Source: Flavobacterium azizsancarii (GTDB taxonomy: Bacteria; Bacteroidota; Bacteroidia; Flavobacteriales; Flavobacteriaceae). From it: a stretch of DNA of 33,946 nucleotides. Location: assembly GCF_027980145.1 (NCBI RefSeq), contig NZ_JAMZNK010000053.1:1-33946 (forward strand), in the 5' to 3' direction. Numbering within the stretch: position 1 is the first letter of the stretch; each line of letters starts with the position of its first letter. Below the pieces are notes generated by a model. The model had not been told where the DNA came from. It saw only the letters and a program-made list of their open reading frames with translations, and searched no databases. The translations under genes and the position numbers were made by a program. Of the stretch, positions 25,630 through 33,693 are shown piece after piece.

Positions 25630-26616
25630 TTAAGAAGCGACCATTTTTTGAAGTGCAGCCGGATAACGATCTCCTTTCATGGCATCGATAGCAAATGTTG
25701 TATTTAATAAATTCATTTCTTCCGGAGAGAATTCGATACAAAGAGCTGCTATATTTTCATCTACACGTTGAGGTTTACTCATTCCCACAATTGGAATAAT
25801 ATCTTCTCCCTGATGCAACGCCCAGGCTAAAGCAAGCTGACTTGCAGAAACGTTCTTCTGACCTGCCATATCTTTCAAAAATTCGATCAATTGCAGGTTA
25901 TGAGCGCGGTTTTCTTCCTGAAATCTCGGAAGCATATTTCTGTAATCTCCTTTAGGCAATGGAAATTCTAAATTTCCGCTAAGCAAACCATAGTTCAAAA
26001 CAGAATAAGGAACTATACTCACGCCTAATTCTCTTGCAGTTGGCAAAATTTCTTTTTCTATAAATCTGGTCGCTAACGAATATTCAATTTCTAAAGCAGA
26101 AACGGAATATACTTTATTCGCACGAATTAGTTGTTCAGCATTTGCTTCTGAAAGTCCTAAATAACGAACCTTTCCTTCGTCAATTAAATCTTTTATGGCA
26201 CCAACCGTTTCTTCGATAGGCACATCAGGATCGATTCGTGAAGGCTGAAGCAGGTCTATTTCGTCAACTCCCAATCGGGTTAAGGAATAGGCACAGAAGT
26301 TTTTGATCGCGTTTGGTCTTCCGTCCAATCCCAGAAAATGTCCTTTATGATCTCTTAGCGCCCCGGTTTTAACACTTATAAAAGTTTTGTCTCTTCGTCC
26401 TTTTATAGCTTCGCCAATAATAAGTTCGCTTATACCCATTCCGTAAAAGTCGGCGGTATTTAGAAAGTTTATTCCGGAGTCAATTCCGTATTGTAGTGTT
26501 TGGATTGTTTGTTTTTTTGCAGCTTCTAATGATGCCGGATCATCAATTATTAATCTTGATCCCATAGATATAGAGGAAACTTCGGGTCCGTTTATTCCTA
26601 ATTTTCTCATTTTCAT
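25630..26616 (-). CDS. Aldo/keto reductase family protein with altered catalytic tetrad
   Basis: A 328-residue (beta/alpha)8 NADPH-dependent oxidoreductase-like protein. Family marks include the YGIDSGINFLNTADFYG region, FISVKTG with Lys83, EGKVRYLGLSEAN and the C-terminal cofactor-binding segment IIPIVGMSKPQRVDENIAAL. In the tetrad Asp-Tyr-Lys-His, the tyrosine (58) and lysine (83) are present. The Asp position holds Asn53 (NTADFYG instead of DTA..YG), and the His position appears to hold Ser126 (DLLQPSR instead of DLYYQHR). The subgroup with QPxR is known among AKRs. The substrate is unknown. The gene lies downstream of an AraC regulator on the same strand, with a 103-base gap. Confidence 0.88.
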   Translation of the reverse strand: MKMRKLGINGPEVSSISMGSRLIIDDPASLEAAKKQTIQTLQYGIDSGINFLNTADFYGMGISELIIGEAIKGRRDKTFISVKTGALRDHKGHFLGLDGRPNAIKNFCAYSLTRLGVDEIDLLQPSRIDPDVPIEETVGAIKDLIDEGKVRYLGLSEANAEQLIRANKVYSVSALEIEYSLATRFIEKEILPTARELGVSIVPYSVLNYGLLSGNLEFPLPKGDYRNMLPRFQEENRAHNLQLIEFLKDMAGQKNVSASQLALAWALHQGEDIIPIVGMSKPQRVDENIAALCIEFSPEEMNLLNTTFAIDAMKGDRYPAALQKMVAS

Positions 26617-26646
26617 AATACTTCGATTTAAATTAATTTAATAAAA

Positions 26647-26654
26647 CAAAGATA
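26647..26654 (-). promoter_or_regulatory. Candidate -7 element for the aldo/keto reductase gene
   Basis: On the minus strand this reads TATCTTTG, an exact TAnnTTTG match, 30 bases before the start codon at 26616. No TTTG at the right -33 distance was seen. It suggests the reductase can be transcribed separately from the AraC gene. Confidence 0.35.
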
Positions 26655-26719
26655 TTGTGCACAACAAAGCTAGAGAAGGTCTGAATAGCCGATAAAATGT
26701 TCTAAATGTCGTATTTTTA

Positions 26720-27598
26720 TTAAGACAATCCTTTTCGGTATTCCAAAGGGCTCGTTCCCGTATTACGCTTAAAAAACTTGCCGAAAAATGTGGCTGTAGC
26801 AAAGTTTAAATATAGTGAAATCTCTGAAATGTTTAATGCTTTTGCTTGCAGTAAAACTTTGGCTTCAAGACAAACAATTTCGTTAATCAACTCACTTACA
26901 GTTTTTCCGGTTTCCTCTTTTACAACTTGAGAAAGATGTTTGGGTGTTACAAAAAGTTTTTCTGCGTAGAAATGAACTTCACGATGCCGGGTAAAATTCT
27001 CAGACAATAATTCTTTAAACTTTTCCGTTAGATAGAAAGATCTTGAATAGGTGTTATGTTCGTTTCTGGTTTTTATGTCGTATAACCCTTCAATTTCCAG
27101 GAGTAAAGCTCTCAATAGGGCCTGAATACTTTCTAATTTATTAGATAAATCAGAGTTTTTCTTTTGCTCAATTTGATGTAGTAAGGATTGAATAATGGCC
27201 AAATCTTCCGGATTTAAAGCAATAGCATGTTGTCCGTTTCTTTTGTAGAAAGAAAATTTCTTTAAAAACAAAGTGTCAATCAATCCTGAAACCACAAAAT
27301 CTTCTGTAAAAAAAAGACTCTTTGTTTCAATTGCGCCTTTATTCAGAATCCAATTCCTTACTTCATCAGGCGCCACCATAACTATAGAAGGAGCTTTAAG
27401 CTGATAGGGTTCCAATCCAACAATGAATTCAGCTTCTCCTTTTAAAACAAAGCCAAGGCTGTACATTTCAGAACGATGTGGTTCAAAATGACGATTGGGT
27501 GTAATTTCCTGAGGTTTAAAAAGAAAATCTTTGAACTCTAAGTCCAGACCGAATTTTTCAGTAATATCAACTATACCAATTTTTTTGATTTCCTTCAT
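26720..27598 (-). CDS. AraC-family transcriptional regulator
   Basis: A 292-residue regulator. The N-terminal part (about 30-150) has a cupin-like sensor pattern (HFEPHRSEMYSLGFVLKGEA, VAPDEVRNW). The C-terminal 100 residues carry the two helix-turn-helix motifs of AraC: HFYAEKLFVTPKHLSQVVKE, and ISEISLYLNFATATFFGKFF with the following TGTSPLEYRK. The adjacent same-strand aldo/keto reductase gene is its likely target, judged by position only. No effector can be named. Confidence 0.92.
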   Translation of the reverse strand: MKEIKKIGIVDITEKFGLDLEFKDFLFKPQEITPNRHFEPHRSEMYSLGFVLKGEAEFIVGLEPYQLKAPSIVMVAPDEVRNWILNKGAIETKSLFFTEDFVVSGLIDTLFLKKFSFYKRNGQHAIALNPEDLAIIQSLLHQIEQKKNSDLSNKLESIQALLRALLLEIEGLYDIKTRNEHNTYSRSFYLTEKFKELLSENFTRHREVHFYAEKLFVTPKHLSQVVKEETGKTVSELINEIVCLEAKVLLQAKALNISEISLYLNFATATFFGKFFKRNTGTSPLEYRKGLS

Positions 27599-27656
27599 TA
27601 TCGTTTTGCTTTAGAAAGAATACTAAAACTGATTCTAAAGTTACAAAAGTAAACTT

Positions 27657-28211
27657 CTAAAAAGTGTAGGTACAAGCAAATCCAAAACCAGATTGCATAT
27701 TTTCATTCTTGAAATTAACAGAAGGCTTAAAGGCCAATTTCTCACTAACATTAAATTGAGACAAAGCTGCATCAATATTGGCATCAATAATATTGAGAAC
27801 ATAAAAACCAACAATAAATAAAGCGGATAAATCTCTATTTCTTTGAAATTGCTTTTGAGCAGAAATTAACTGACTTTCGCTTAAGTTCTCCAAATATTCA
27901 GAACCACTTGAGTTTCCTGCTAGCCTGTTTTTGTATTCGTTTCTATAAGTATTGTAGTTTTTTTGACTGTCGATATAAAAATAAGTACTGGTTCCGATTG
28001 CTCCATATACCAAAGGAAGTTTCCAGTATTTTTTATTATAAATCTGTCCTAAACCCGGAAAAATAGCCGAATAAAATGCTGCTTTTGCAGGTCGCAAAGG
28101 ATCGATTTCTTCTGATTTCAGCGTATCATTTAAAACGATTTGCTTCTTTTCCTGAGCAAAAATTGTGGTTAATCCAAAAAACAAAAACACAAGAATAAAT
28201 TGATATTGCAT
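27657..28211 (-). CDS. DUF5683-like exported/membrane protein
   Basis: A 184-residue protein with a signal peptide (cleavage near residue 19, TIFAQ). The segment DPLRPAKAAFYSAIFPGLGQ with IYNKKYWKLPLVYGAIGTST is the Gly/Pro-rich membrane motif of the DUF5683 family, followed by a second hydrophobic stretch (SALFIVGFYVLNIIDANIDA). Function is unknown. In many Bacteroidota the family is found near chromosome partition genes, but none is here. It precedes AraC on the same strand by 58 bases. Confidence 0.78.
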   Translation of the reverse strand: MQYQFILVFLFFGLTTIFAQEKKQIVLNDTLKSEEIDPLRPAKAAFYSAIFPGLGQIYNKKYWKLPLVYGAIGTSTYFYIDSQKNYNTYRNEYKNRLAGNSSGSEYLENLSESQLISAQKQFQRNRDLSALFIVGFYVLNIIDANIDAALSQFNVSEKLAFKPSVNFKNENMQSGFGFACTYTF

Positions 28212-28309
28212 GGAAAATTTTGGTTTAAAATTTTGACCAAAGAAAACTTTTTAATTCTAAGTATTTTCTTAAATAAAGGATAAATAAAACTTAAGATTTA
28301 GATTCGTTT

Positions 28310-28374
28310 TTTGCCACGAATTCCAGGAATGAGCACGAATTAAAATTTGTGAAAATTCGCAAATTCGTGGCAAA
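28310..28374. repeat. Inverted repeat after mfd (GCCACGAATT type)
   Basis: The 13-base arms TTTGCCACGAATT (28310-28322) and AATTCGTGGCAAA (28362-28374) are perfect complements, with further CACGAATT and AATTCGC copies between them. The element ends 5 bases from the mfd stop codon, so it forms the 3' end of that transcript and may help end it. It resembles other short dispersed repeats in this window in style but not in sequence. Confidence 0.6.
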
Positions 28375-28379
28375 CTTTT

Positions 28380-31300
28380 TTATTCTCCCAACATTTCCAT
28401 CAATTCCAAAGCTCGTTTGGTCGATTTTACATTATCAAAAGTCAAAAGAAGTCGTAAACCATTTGGCGTTTGTTTTTCTTTCATTGTGCAAAGCGAGGTA
28501 TATTTTTGTACAAATAGCAACACTTTTCTAAACTTAGACGATTGATAATAATCAGATTGTTGATCCGAAACAAAGTAACCAATCATTTTACCTTTTTTCA
28601 TCACCAATTTCTCAATTCCTATGTTCGTCGCAATCCATTTGATGCGAATACTATTCATCAACGCATTGGCACGCGGAGGCATTGGACCGAAACGGTCAAT
28701 TAATTTATTTTGAAAGATAACCAGTTCTTCTTCATTTTTTACGCCACCCAACTCGTTATACAAACTCAAACGCTCGGTAACATTATTGATATATTCATCA
28801 GAAAATAAGAGCTCAAAATCAGTATCGATTTGTAAATCTTTTACGTATTCTTTCGTCTCAATATCATTCTCTGCCGGATATAAATCTTTGAATTCGTTTT
28901 CTTTTAATTCTTCAATGGCTTCGTTCATGATTTTTTGGTAGGTATCAAAACCAATTTCGTTGATGAAACCGCTTTGTTCGCCTCCTAATAAATCTCCTGC
29001 ACCACGAATTTCAAGATCTTTCATGGCAATGTTGAAACCGCTTCCTAACTCACTGAATTGCTCTAATGCCTGAATACGTTTTCTGGCGTCTTCAGTCATT
29101 GATGAATAAGGCGGACAGATGAAATAACAGAATGCTTTTTTATTGCTACGACCTACACGACCACGCATTTGATGCAGATCTGATAATCCGAAATTGTTGG
29201 CATTATTGATAAAAATCGTGTTGGCATTTGGTACATCCAATCCGCTTTCGATAATTGTCGTCGCTACCAAAACATCAAAATCTCCGTTCATAAAGCCCAA
29301 CATCAATTCCTCGAGTTTGGCGCCTTCCATTTGTCCGTGACCAATTCCGACTCTTGCATTTGGTACCAAACGCTGAATCATTCCGGCAACTTCTTTTATA
29401 TTTTCGATTCGGTTATTGATAAAGAAAACTTGTCCGTTACGCTGAATTTCATACGAAATTGCATCACGAATAATTTCTTCATTAAACCCAACAACATTTG
29501 TTTCTATAGGATAACGATTTGGCGGAGGTGTTGTAATAACTGATAAATCTCTCGCCGCCATTAACGAAAACTGAAGCGTTCTCGGGATTGGTGTTGCCGT
29601 TAATGTCAACGTATCGACATTTGCTGCAATAGTTTTTAGCTTATCTTTTACGTTTACACCAAACTTTTGTTCCTCATCGACAATTAATAAACCAAGGTCT
29701 TTGAAAACTACATTTTTATTGACTAATTGATGTGTTCCAATTACAATATCAAGTTTTCCTTCGGCTAAATCTTTTAAGGTTTGTGCTTTTTGTTTCGCAG
29801 TTCTAAATCTGTTTAAATAGCCAATTGAAACCGGCATATCTTTTAATCGTTCTGTAAAAGTTCTATAATGCTGATAGGCCAAAATAGTAGTTGGAACCAG
29901 AATTGCAACTTGTTTGCTATTGTCAACGGCTTTAAAAGCAGCACGAATGGCAACCTCAGTTTTTCCGAAACCTACATCACCACAAACCAAACGATCCATT
30001 GGGCGATCACTTTCCATGTCGGCTTTTACTTCTTGCGTCGATTTGGTTTGATCCGGAGTATCCTCATAGATAAACGAACTTTCTAATTCGTTTTGCAAAT
30101 AACTGTCCGGTGCAAACTGAAAACCTTTTTCTAATCGACGTTTTGCATACAACTGAATCAGGTTGAATGCAATATGTTTGACACGCGCTTTGGTTTTTTG
30201 CTTTAAAATTTTCCAGGCGTTCGACCCTAACTTATATATTTTAGGCGGCGTTCCGTCTTTTCCGTTGTACTTGGAGATTTTATGCAGCGAGTGAATACTT
30301 ACATACACAATATCATTATCAGCATAAACCAATTTTATGGCTTCCTGCGTTTTTCCTTCGACCTGAATTTTCTGCAATCCGCCAAACTTCCCAATTCCGT
30401 GATCGATGTGGGTTACATAATCACCAACAGAAAGTGACGTTAATTCTTTAAGCGTAATATTCTGCTTTTTAGAATACCCGTTCTTGATATTGAATTTATG
30501 ATAACGCTCAAAAATCTGGTGATCCGTATAAGCGGTAATTTGATTTTCTTCGTCAATAAAACCCTGGTACAAAGGCAATACAATCGTATGATATTGCTTT
30601 CTGATATTCTCTGAATTGGCTTCGTCTAAGCTTTCGAAAATATCATGAAAACGTTTTGCCTGCGTTTCATTCGAACAGAACAAATAGTTTTTATATCCAT
30701 TAAAATGATTCTCGCTCAAATTATTCAGTAATAAATCAAATTGTTTATTGAAGGATGGTTGTGGCTGAATGTGAAATTCGAATGTTTTTGTGGTTTTAAA
30801 AATTGGTTTTGAAGCCAATTCCACTACCGAAAAATCTAAGGCGCGCTTGATAAACGAAGCCTGATTTAAAAATAATTGTTCCGGTTCTGCGTGTTTTATT
30901 TCTTTGGATAATTTCTCAAAATCTTCTTCGGCTCTTGCAAATTGCTTGTCTAACTGACTAAAAAGCCCATCTGTATTCTGAATAAAAACTACCGTTTTCT
31001 CAGCAATATAATCTAAGAAACTTTCGCGGTTTTCCTGAAATATCTTGTTCTCGACATTCGGGATAATGGTAATTTTTTTATGTGTTTCTACAGATAATTG
31101 CGTCTCGACATCAAAACTTCTGATACTGTCTACTTCGTTACCAAAAAACTCAATTCTATAAGGATGATCGTTCGAAAATGAAAACACATCGACAATACCT
31201 CCACGAACCGAAAATTCGCCCGGTTCTGTGATAAAATCAACTCTTTTGAATTCGTATTCGAATAAAACCTCATTGATAAAATCAATTGAAATTTTATCGT

Positions 31301-31745
31301 TCAAAGCGACTTTCAAAGTATTTTTATCAAGTTGCTGCCTTGTTACTACTTTCTCGAAAAGGGCTTCGGGATAAGTAACAATTATCGCTGGTTTTTTTCT
31401 GGAGTTAATTCGGTTTAAAACCTCAGCACGGAGTAAAACATTAGCATTATCTGTTTCATCAACCTGATAAGGACGTCGAAATGAAGCAGGATAAAACAAG
31501 ACATCTTGCTCGCCAATCATTTGTTCAAGATCATTCAGGTAATACGCTGCTTCTTCTTTATTGTCTAAAACAACCAAAAAAGGCAACTCTGTTTTTTTGA
31601 AAACAGCACGAATCACAAATGAAACTGCAGATCCTAACAATCCGTTAAGATGCATTTTTATTTGACTTTGCTCTAGTAATTGTGTGGCAATCTGCTGATT
31701 TTTTGGCAGATTATCATACATGGTATATAAGGCGTTTTTACTCAA
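28380..31745 (-). CDS. mfd: Transcription-repair coupling factor Mfd
   Basis: A DNA translocase that removes RNA polymerase stalled at lesions and recruits UvrA. Domains: UvrB-homology N-terminal module, CdnL-like RNA-polymerase-interaction domain at about 430-500 (LSVGDYVTHIDHGIGKFGGL), helicase core with Walker A GDVGFGKTE near 590, LLIVDEEQKFG, TATPIPRTLQ, VATTIIESGLDVPNANT and QMRGRVGRSNKKAFCY, and a C-terminal TRCF domain. I chose the TTG at 31745, giving 1121 residues and starting with a conserved-looking SKNALYT segment. The ATG at 31721 is the alternative, and the longer frame from 31811 lies inside the upstream gene. With the TTG, the start overlaps the stop codon of the upstream lipoprotein gene (TTGAGTAA), which suggests translational coupling. 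Confidence 0.95.
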   Translation of the reverse strand: MSKNALYTMYDNLPKNQQIATQLLEQSQIKMHLNGLLGSAVSFVIRAVFKKTELPFLVVLDNKEEAAYYLNDLEQMIGEQDVLFYPASFRRPYQVDETDNANVLLRAEVLNRINSRKKPAIIVTYPEALFEKVVTRQQLDKNTLKVALNDKISIDFINEVLFEYEFKRVDFITEPGEFSVRGGIVDVFSFSNDHPYRIEFFGNEVDSIRSFDVETQLSVETHKKITIIPNVENKIFQENRESFLDYIAEKTVVFIQNTDGLFSQLDKQFARAEEDFEKLSKEIKHAEPEQLFLNQASFIKRALDFSVVELASKPIFKTTKTFEFHIQPQPSFNKQFDLLLNNLSENHFNGYKNYLFCSNETQAKRFHDIFESLDEANSENIRKQYHTIVLPLYQGFIDEENQITAYTDHQIFERYHKFNIKNGYSKKQNITLKELTSLSVGDYVTHIDHGIGKFGGLQKIQVEGKTQEAIKLVYADNDIVYVSIHSLHKISKYNGKDGTPPKIYKLGSNAWKILKQKTKARVKHIAFNLIQLYAKRRLEKGFQFAPDSYLQNELESSFIYEDTPDQTKSTQEVKADMESDRPMDRLVCGDVGFGKTEVAIRAAFKAVDNSKQVAILVPTTILAYQHYRTFTERLKDMPVSIGYLNRFRTAKQKAQTLKDLAEGKLDIVIGTHQLVNKNVVFKDLGLLIVDEEQKFGVNVKDKLKTIAANVDTLTLTATPIPRTLQFSLMAARDLSVITTPPPNRYPIETNVVGFNEEIIRDAISYEIQRNGQVFFINNRIENIKEVAGMIQRLVPNARVGIGHGQMEGAKLEELMLGFMNGDFDVLVATTIIESGLDVPNANTIFINNANNFGLSDLHQMRGRVGRSNKKAFCYFICPPYSSMTEDARKRIQALEQFSELGSGFNIAMKDLEIRGAGDLLGGEQSGFINEIGFDTYQKIMNEAIEELKENEFKDLYPAENDIETKEYVKDLQIDTDFELLFSDEYINNVTERLSLYNELGGVKNEEELVIFQNKLIDRFGPMPPRANALMNSIRIKWIATNIGIEKLVMKKGKMIGYFVSDQQSDYYQSSKFRKVLLFVQKYTSLCTMKEKQTPNGLRLLLTFDNVKSTKRALELMEMLGE

Positions 31746-32364
31746 CTTTCGGTAATTTATTATCTGTGTTTTGTGCCTGAATCGGAACTGCGGTTGCATT
31801 CGGAATCGCACGTGTTGTATCTAACATTTTCAAGAAATCTTCTTCTCCTTGTTCTTTCGGAATTTTACTTTTCACAATGATATTATCCATTTGTCTTTCC
31901 AGAGAGACTAATTCTTTATTGATTTCTCCAACTAAAAAGGTTACTTTTTCAGCTGGAATTTGATTTAAATGAATAAACAAATCCATCATTTTAACTTTAG
32001 TTATCAAAACAGAAATTCGGCTTTTTATTGCTGGAACGTTAAACTCTGCAGGAATATTATCGTTTAAAGCGAGTGCTTTTTTCGAAATAACTGCCGATTT
32101 TTTTTGGAACGCTCCTATTGTTTTTCTTGGTTTATCTGCGATTTCTTTCAGGAATTCGCGCCATTCATTCCATGAACTTACCTTTTGTTCTGAAATTTCA
32201 TTAATAGGCTCATCAATAAACTCCCAGCCTTTATTGATAGTATTAAAAATAACTTCCTTTTTTTTGGCTTCTTTTTCATTTTCAGCACGGCGTTTTTCAT
32301 CTTCATTTTGACATGAATTCAATACAAAAACAAAAAGCAGAAAAAGAGATATTTTATATTTCAT
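31738..32364 (-). CDS. Hypothetical lipoprotein upstream of mfd
   Basis: A 208-residue protein with a lipoprotein signal (cysteine 18 in FVFVLNSC), followed by a very charged segment (EDEKRRAENEKEAKKKE) and a mostly helical body. I do not recognise a named domain. The C-terminus is Pro/Gln/Asn-rich (NATAVPIQAQNTDNKLPKVE). Its stop codon overlaps the probable mfd start by a few bases, so the two genes are one operon. Any functional link to Mfd is unlikely to follow from this alone, since one protein is in the envelope and the other in the cytoplasm. Confidence 0.75.
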   Translation of the reverse strand: MKYKISLFLLFVFVLNSCQNEDEKRRAENEKEAKKKEVIFNTINKGWEFIDEPINEISEQKVSSWNEWREFLKEIADKPRKTIGAFQKKSAVISKKALALNDNIPAEFNVPAIKSRISVLITKVKMMDLFIHLNQIPAEKVTFLVGEINKELVSLERQMDNIIVKSKIPKEQGEEDFLKMLDTTRAIPNATAVPIQAQNTDNKLPKVE

Positions 32365-32382
32365 TTGTAAAACATTAAGCTA

Positions 32383-32390
32383 CAAAGTTA
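32383..32390 (-). promoter_or_regulatory. Candidate -7 element of the lipoprotein-mfd operon
   Basis: The minus strand reads TAACTTTG, matching TAnnTTTG, 18 bases before the start codon at 32364. No matching -33 element was seen at the expected distance. Confidence 0.3.
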
Positions 32391-32470
32391 CAAAGTAAAT
32401 TTACAATTACGAATTCTGTTTTTTGCTAAAGATTTTATAAATCATGGTCGTTTTTTTGGGTGAAAAATTT

Positions 32471-32572
32471 AACCGCAAAGTTCGCAAAGTTCGCAAAGTT
32501 TTACATAAAGCTTTGCGAACTTTGCGTTTTTACTAAACCAGCATATTAAAAAAACTTTACGTGCTTTGCGGT
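32471..32572. repeat. CGCAAAG-type palindromic repeat (family D), second copy
   Basis: Tandem GCAAAGTTC units (two full units plus GCAAAGTT) at 32475-32500 pair with CTTTGCGAACTTTGCG at 32511-32526. Two alternative 16-bp stems are possible. An outer pair AACCGCAAAG (32471-32480) and CTTTGCGGT (32564-32572) encloses it. The motif is related to the repeat at 10284-10335. It lies between divergent genes, so it is not simply a terminator. Confidence 0.65.
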
Positions 32573-32676
32573 AAAATAACCCAACAGCTCAACAGAGAAT
32601 AATCCAAAAAAGAATCTTTATCGTTGTTAAATTTATAATTTGTTGTTACGAAAAGTAAAAATATTTGCGAAAACGT

Positions 32677-32684
32677 TATATTTG
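32677..32684 (+). promoter_or_regulatory. Candidate -7 element of the threonine dehydrogenase gene
   Basis: TATATTTG at 32677-32684 matches the Bacteroidota -7 box and lies 22 bases before the ATG at 32707, giving a short leader. It falls inside the longer in-frame reading from 32665, which supports the later start. No well-spaced -33 TTTG was found. Confidence 0.45.
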
Positions 32685-32706
32685 CATCTCTAAAAAAACA
32701 TCACAA

Positions 32707-33645
32707 ATGAATCCAAAAATATTGATCATTGGCGCTTGCGGTCAGATTGGGACAGAACTGACTCAAAAACTGCGCAAACTATACGGAACAGACAATGTAA
32801 TTGCTTCTGACATCCGAAAATTAAATACTGACGTTGTTAATTCAGGTCCGTTTGAGGTGGTCAATGCTTTAGATTTTAACCAAATTGAGCATCTTGTCGA
32901 AGTACATAAAATTACTGACATTTATTTGATGGCGGCACTTTTATCGGCTACAGCCGAGAAAAACCCTGCATTTGCCTGGGATTTGAATATGAATTCATTA
33001 TTCCACGTTTTGAATTTAGCGAAAGCAAAAAAGGTAAAGAAGATATTCTGGCCTTCGAGTATTGCTGTTTTTGGACCTACAACTCCTAAAGAAAATACAC
33101 CTCAATATACGATTATGGAGCCATCTACAGTTTACGGAATTAGTAAACAAGCGGGAGAAAGATGGTGCGAATACTATCATAATATTTATGGTGTTGATGT
33201 TCGAAGTATTCGTTATCCTGGTTTAATTAGCTGGTCTACGCCTCCTGGTGGCGGAACTACTGATTATGCGGTTGATATTTTCTATAAAGCTATTGCTGAT
33301 AAAAAATACGAGTGCTTTTTATCGTCTGAAACTAAAATGCCAATGATGTATATGGATGATGCAATTGATGCAACTATTAGTATCATGCAAGCTCCGATTG
33401 AAAAAATCAAAATACATTCTTCATACAATTTAGCAGCAATGAGCTTCACACCGACTGAAATTGCTAATGAAATCAAAAAACATATTCCTGAATTCACCAT
33501 TACTTACGGGCCTGATTTCCGTCAGAAAATTGCTGACAGCTGGCCGGCAAGTATCGACGATACTGAAGCAAGACAAGATTGGGACTGGAAACATACTTTT
33601 GATCTTGAATCGATGACAAAAGATATGCTGGAACATTTAGGATAA
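32707..33645 (+). CDS. tdh: L-threonine 3-dehydrogenase, short-chain (SDR/epimerase) type
   Basis: Predicted to oxidise L-threonine to 2-amino-3-ketobutyrate with NAD+. The product from the ATG at 32707 has 312 residues, the size of the Flavobacterium and animal short-chain threonine dehydrogenases. The longer in-frame reading from 32665 covers the promoter. The NAD-binding GACGQIG is at 9-15, WPSSIAVFGP holds the catalytic serine candidates, and YGISK (Tyr143, Lys147) is the SDR active-site pair. RYPGLISWSTPPGGGTTDYA is characteristic of this enzyme among UDP-sugar-epimerase-like proteins. No glycine C-acetyltransferase gene is adjacent. Confidence 0.92.
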   Translation: MNPKILIIGACGQIGTELTQKLRKLYGTDNVIASDIRKLNTDVVNSGPFEVVNALDFNQIEHLVEVHKITDIYLMAALLSATAEKNPAFAWDLNMNSLFHVLNLAKAKKVKKIFWPSSIAVFGPTTPKENTPQYTIMEPSTVYGISKQAGERWCEYYHNIYGVDVRSIRYPGLISWSTPPGGGTTDYAVDIFYKAIADKKYECFLSSETKMPMMYMDDAIDATISIMQAPIEKIKIHSSYNLAAMSFTPTEIANEIKKHIPEFTITYGPDFRQKIADSWPASIDDTEARQDWDWKHTFDLESMTKDMLEHLG

Positions 33646-33693
33646 ATTAATCTTAGCTTTTCATAAAGAACTTTTTGCAGATCAGAAATTTTA

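Noticed and set aside
31746..31811. Mfd start at the GTG at 31811
   Set aside because: It would add 22 residues read out of frame within the upstream lipoprotein gene, with an arginine/glutamine-rich sequence unlike Mfd N-termini.
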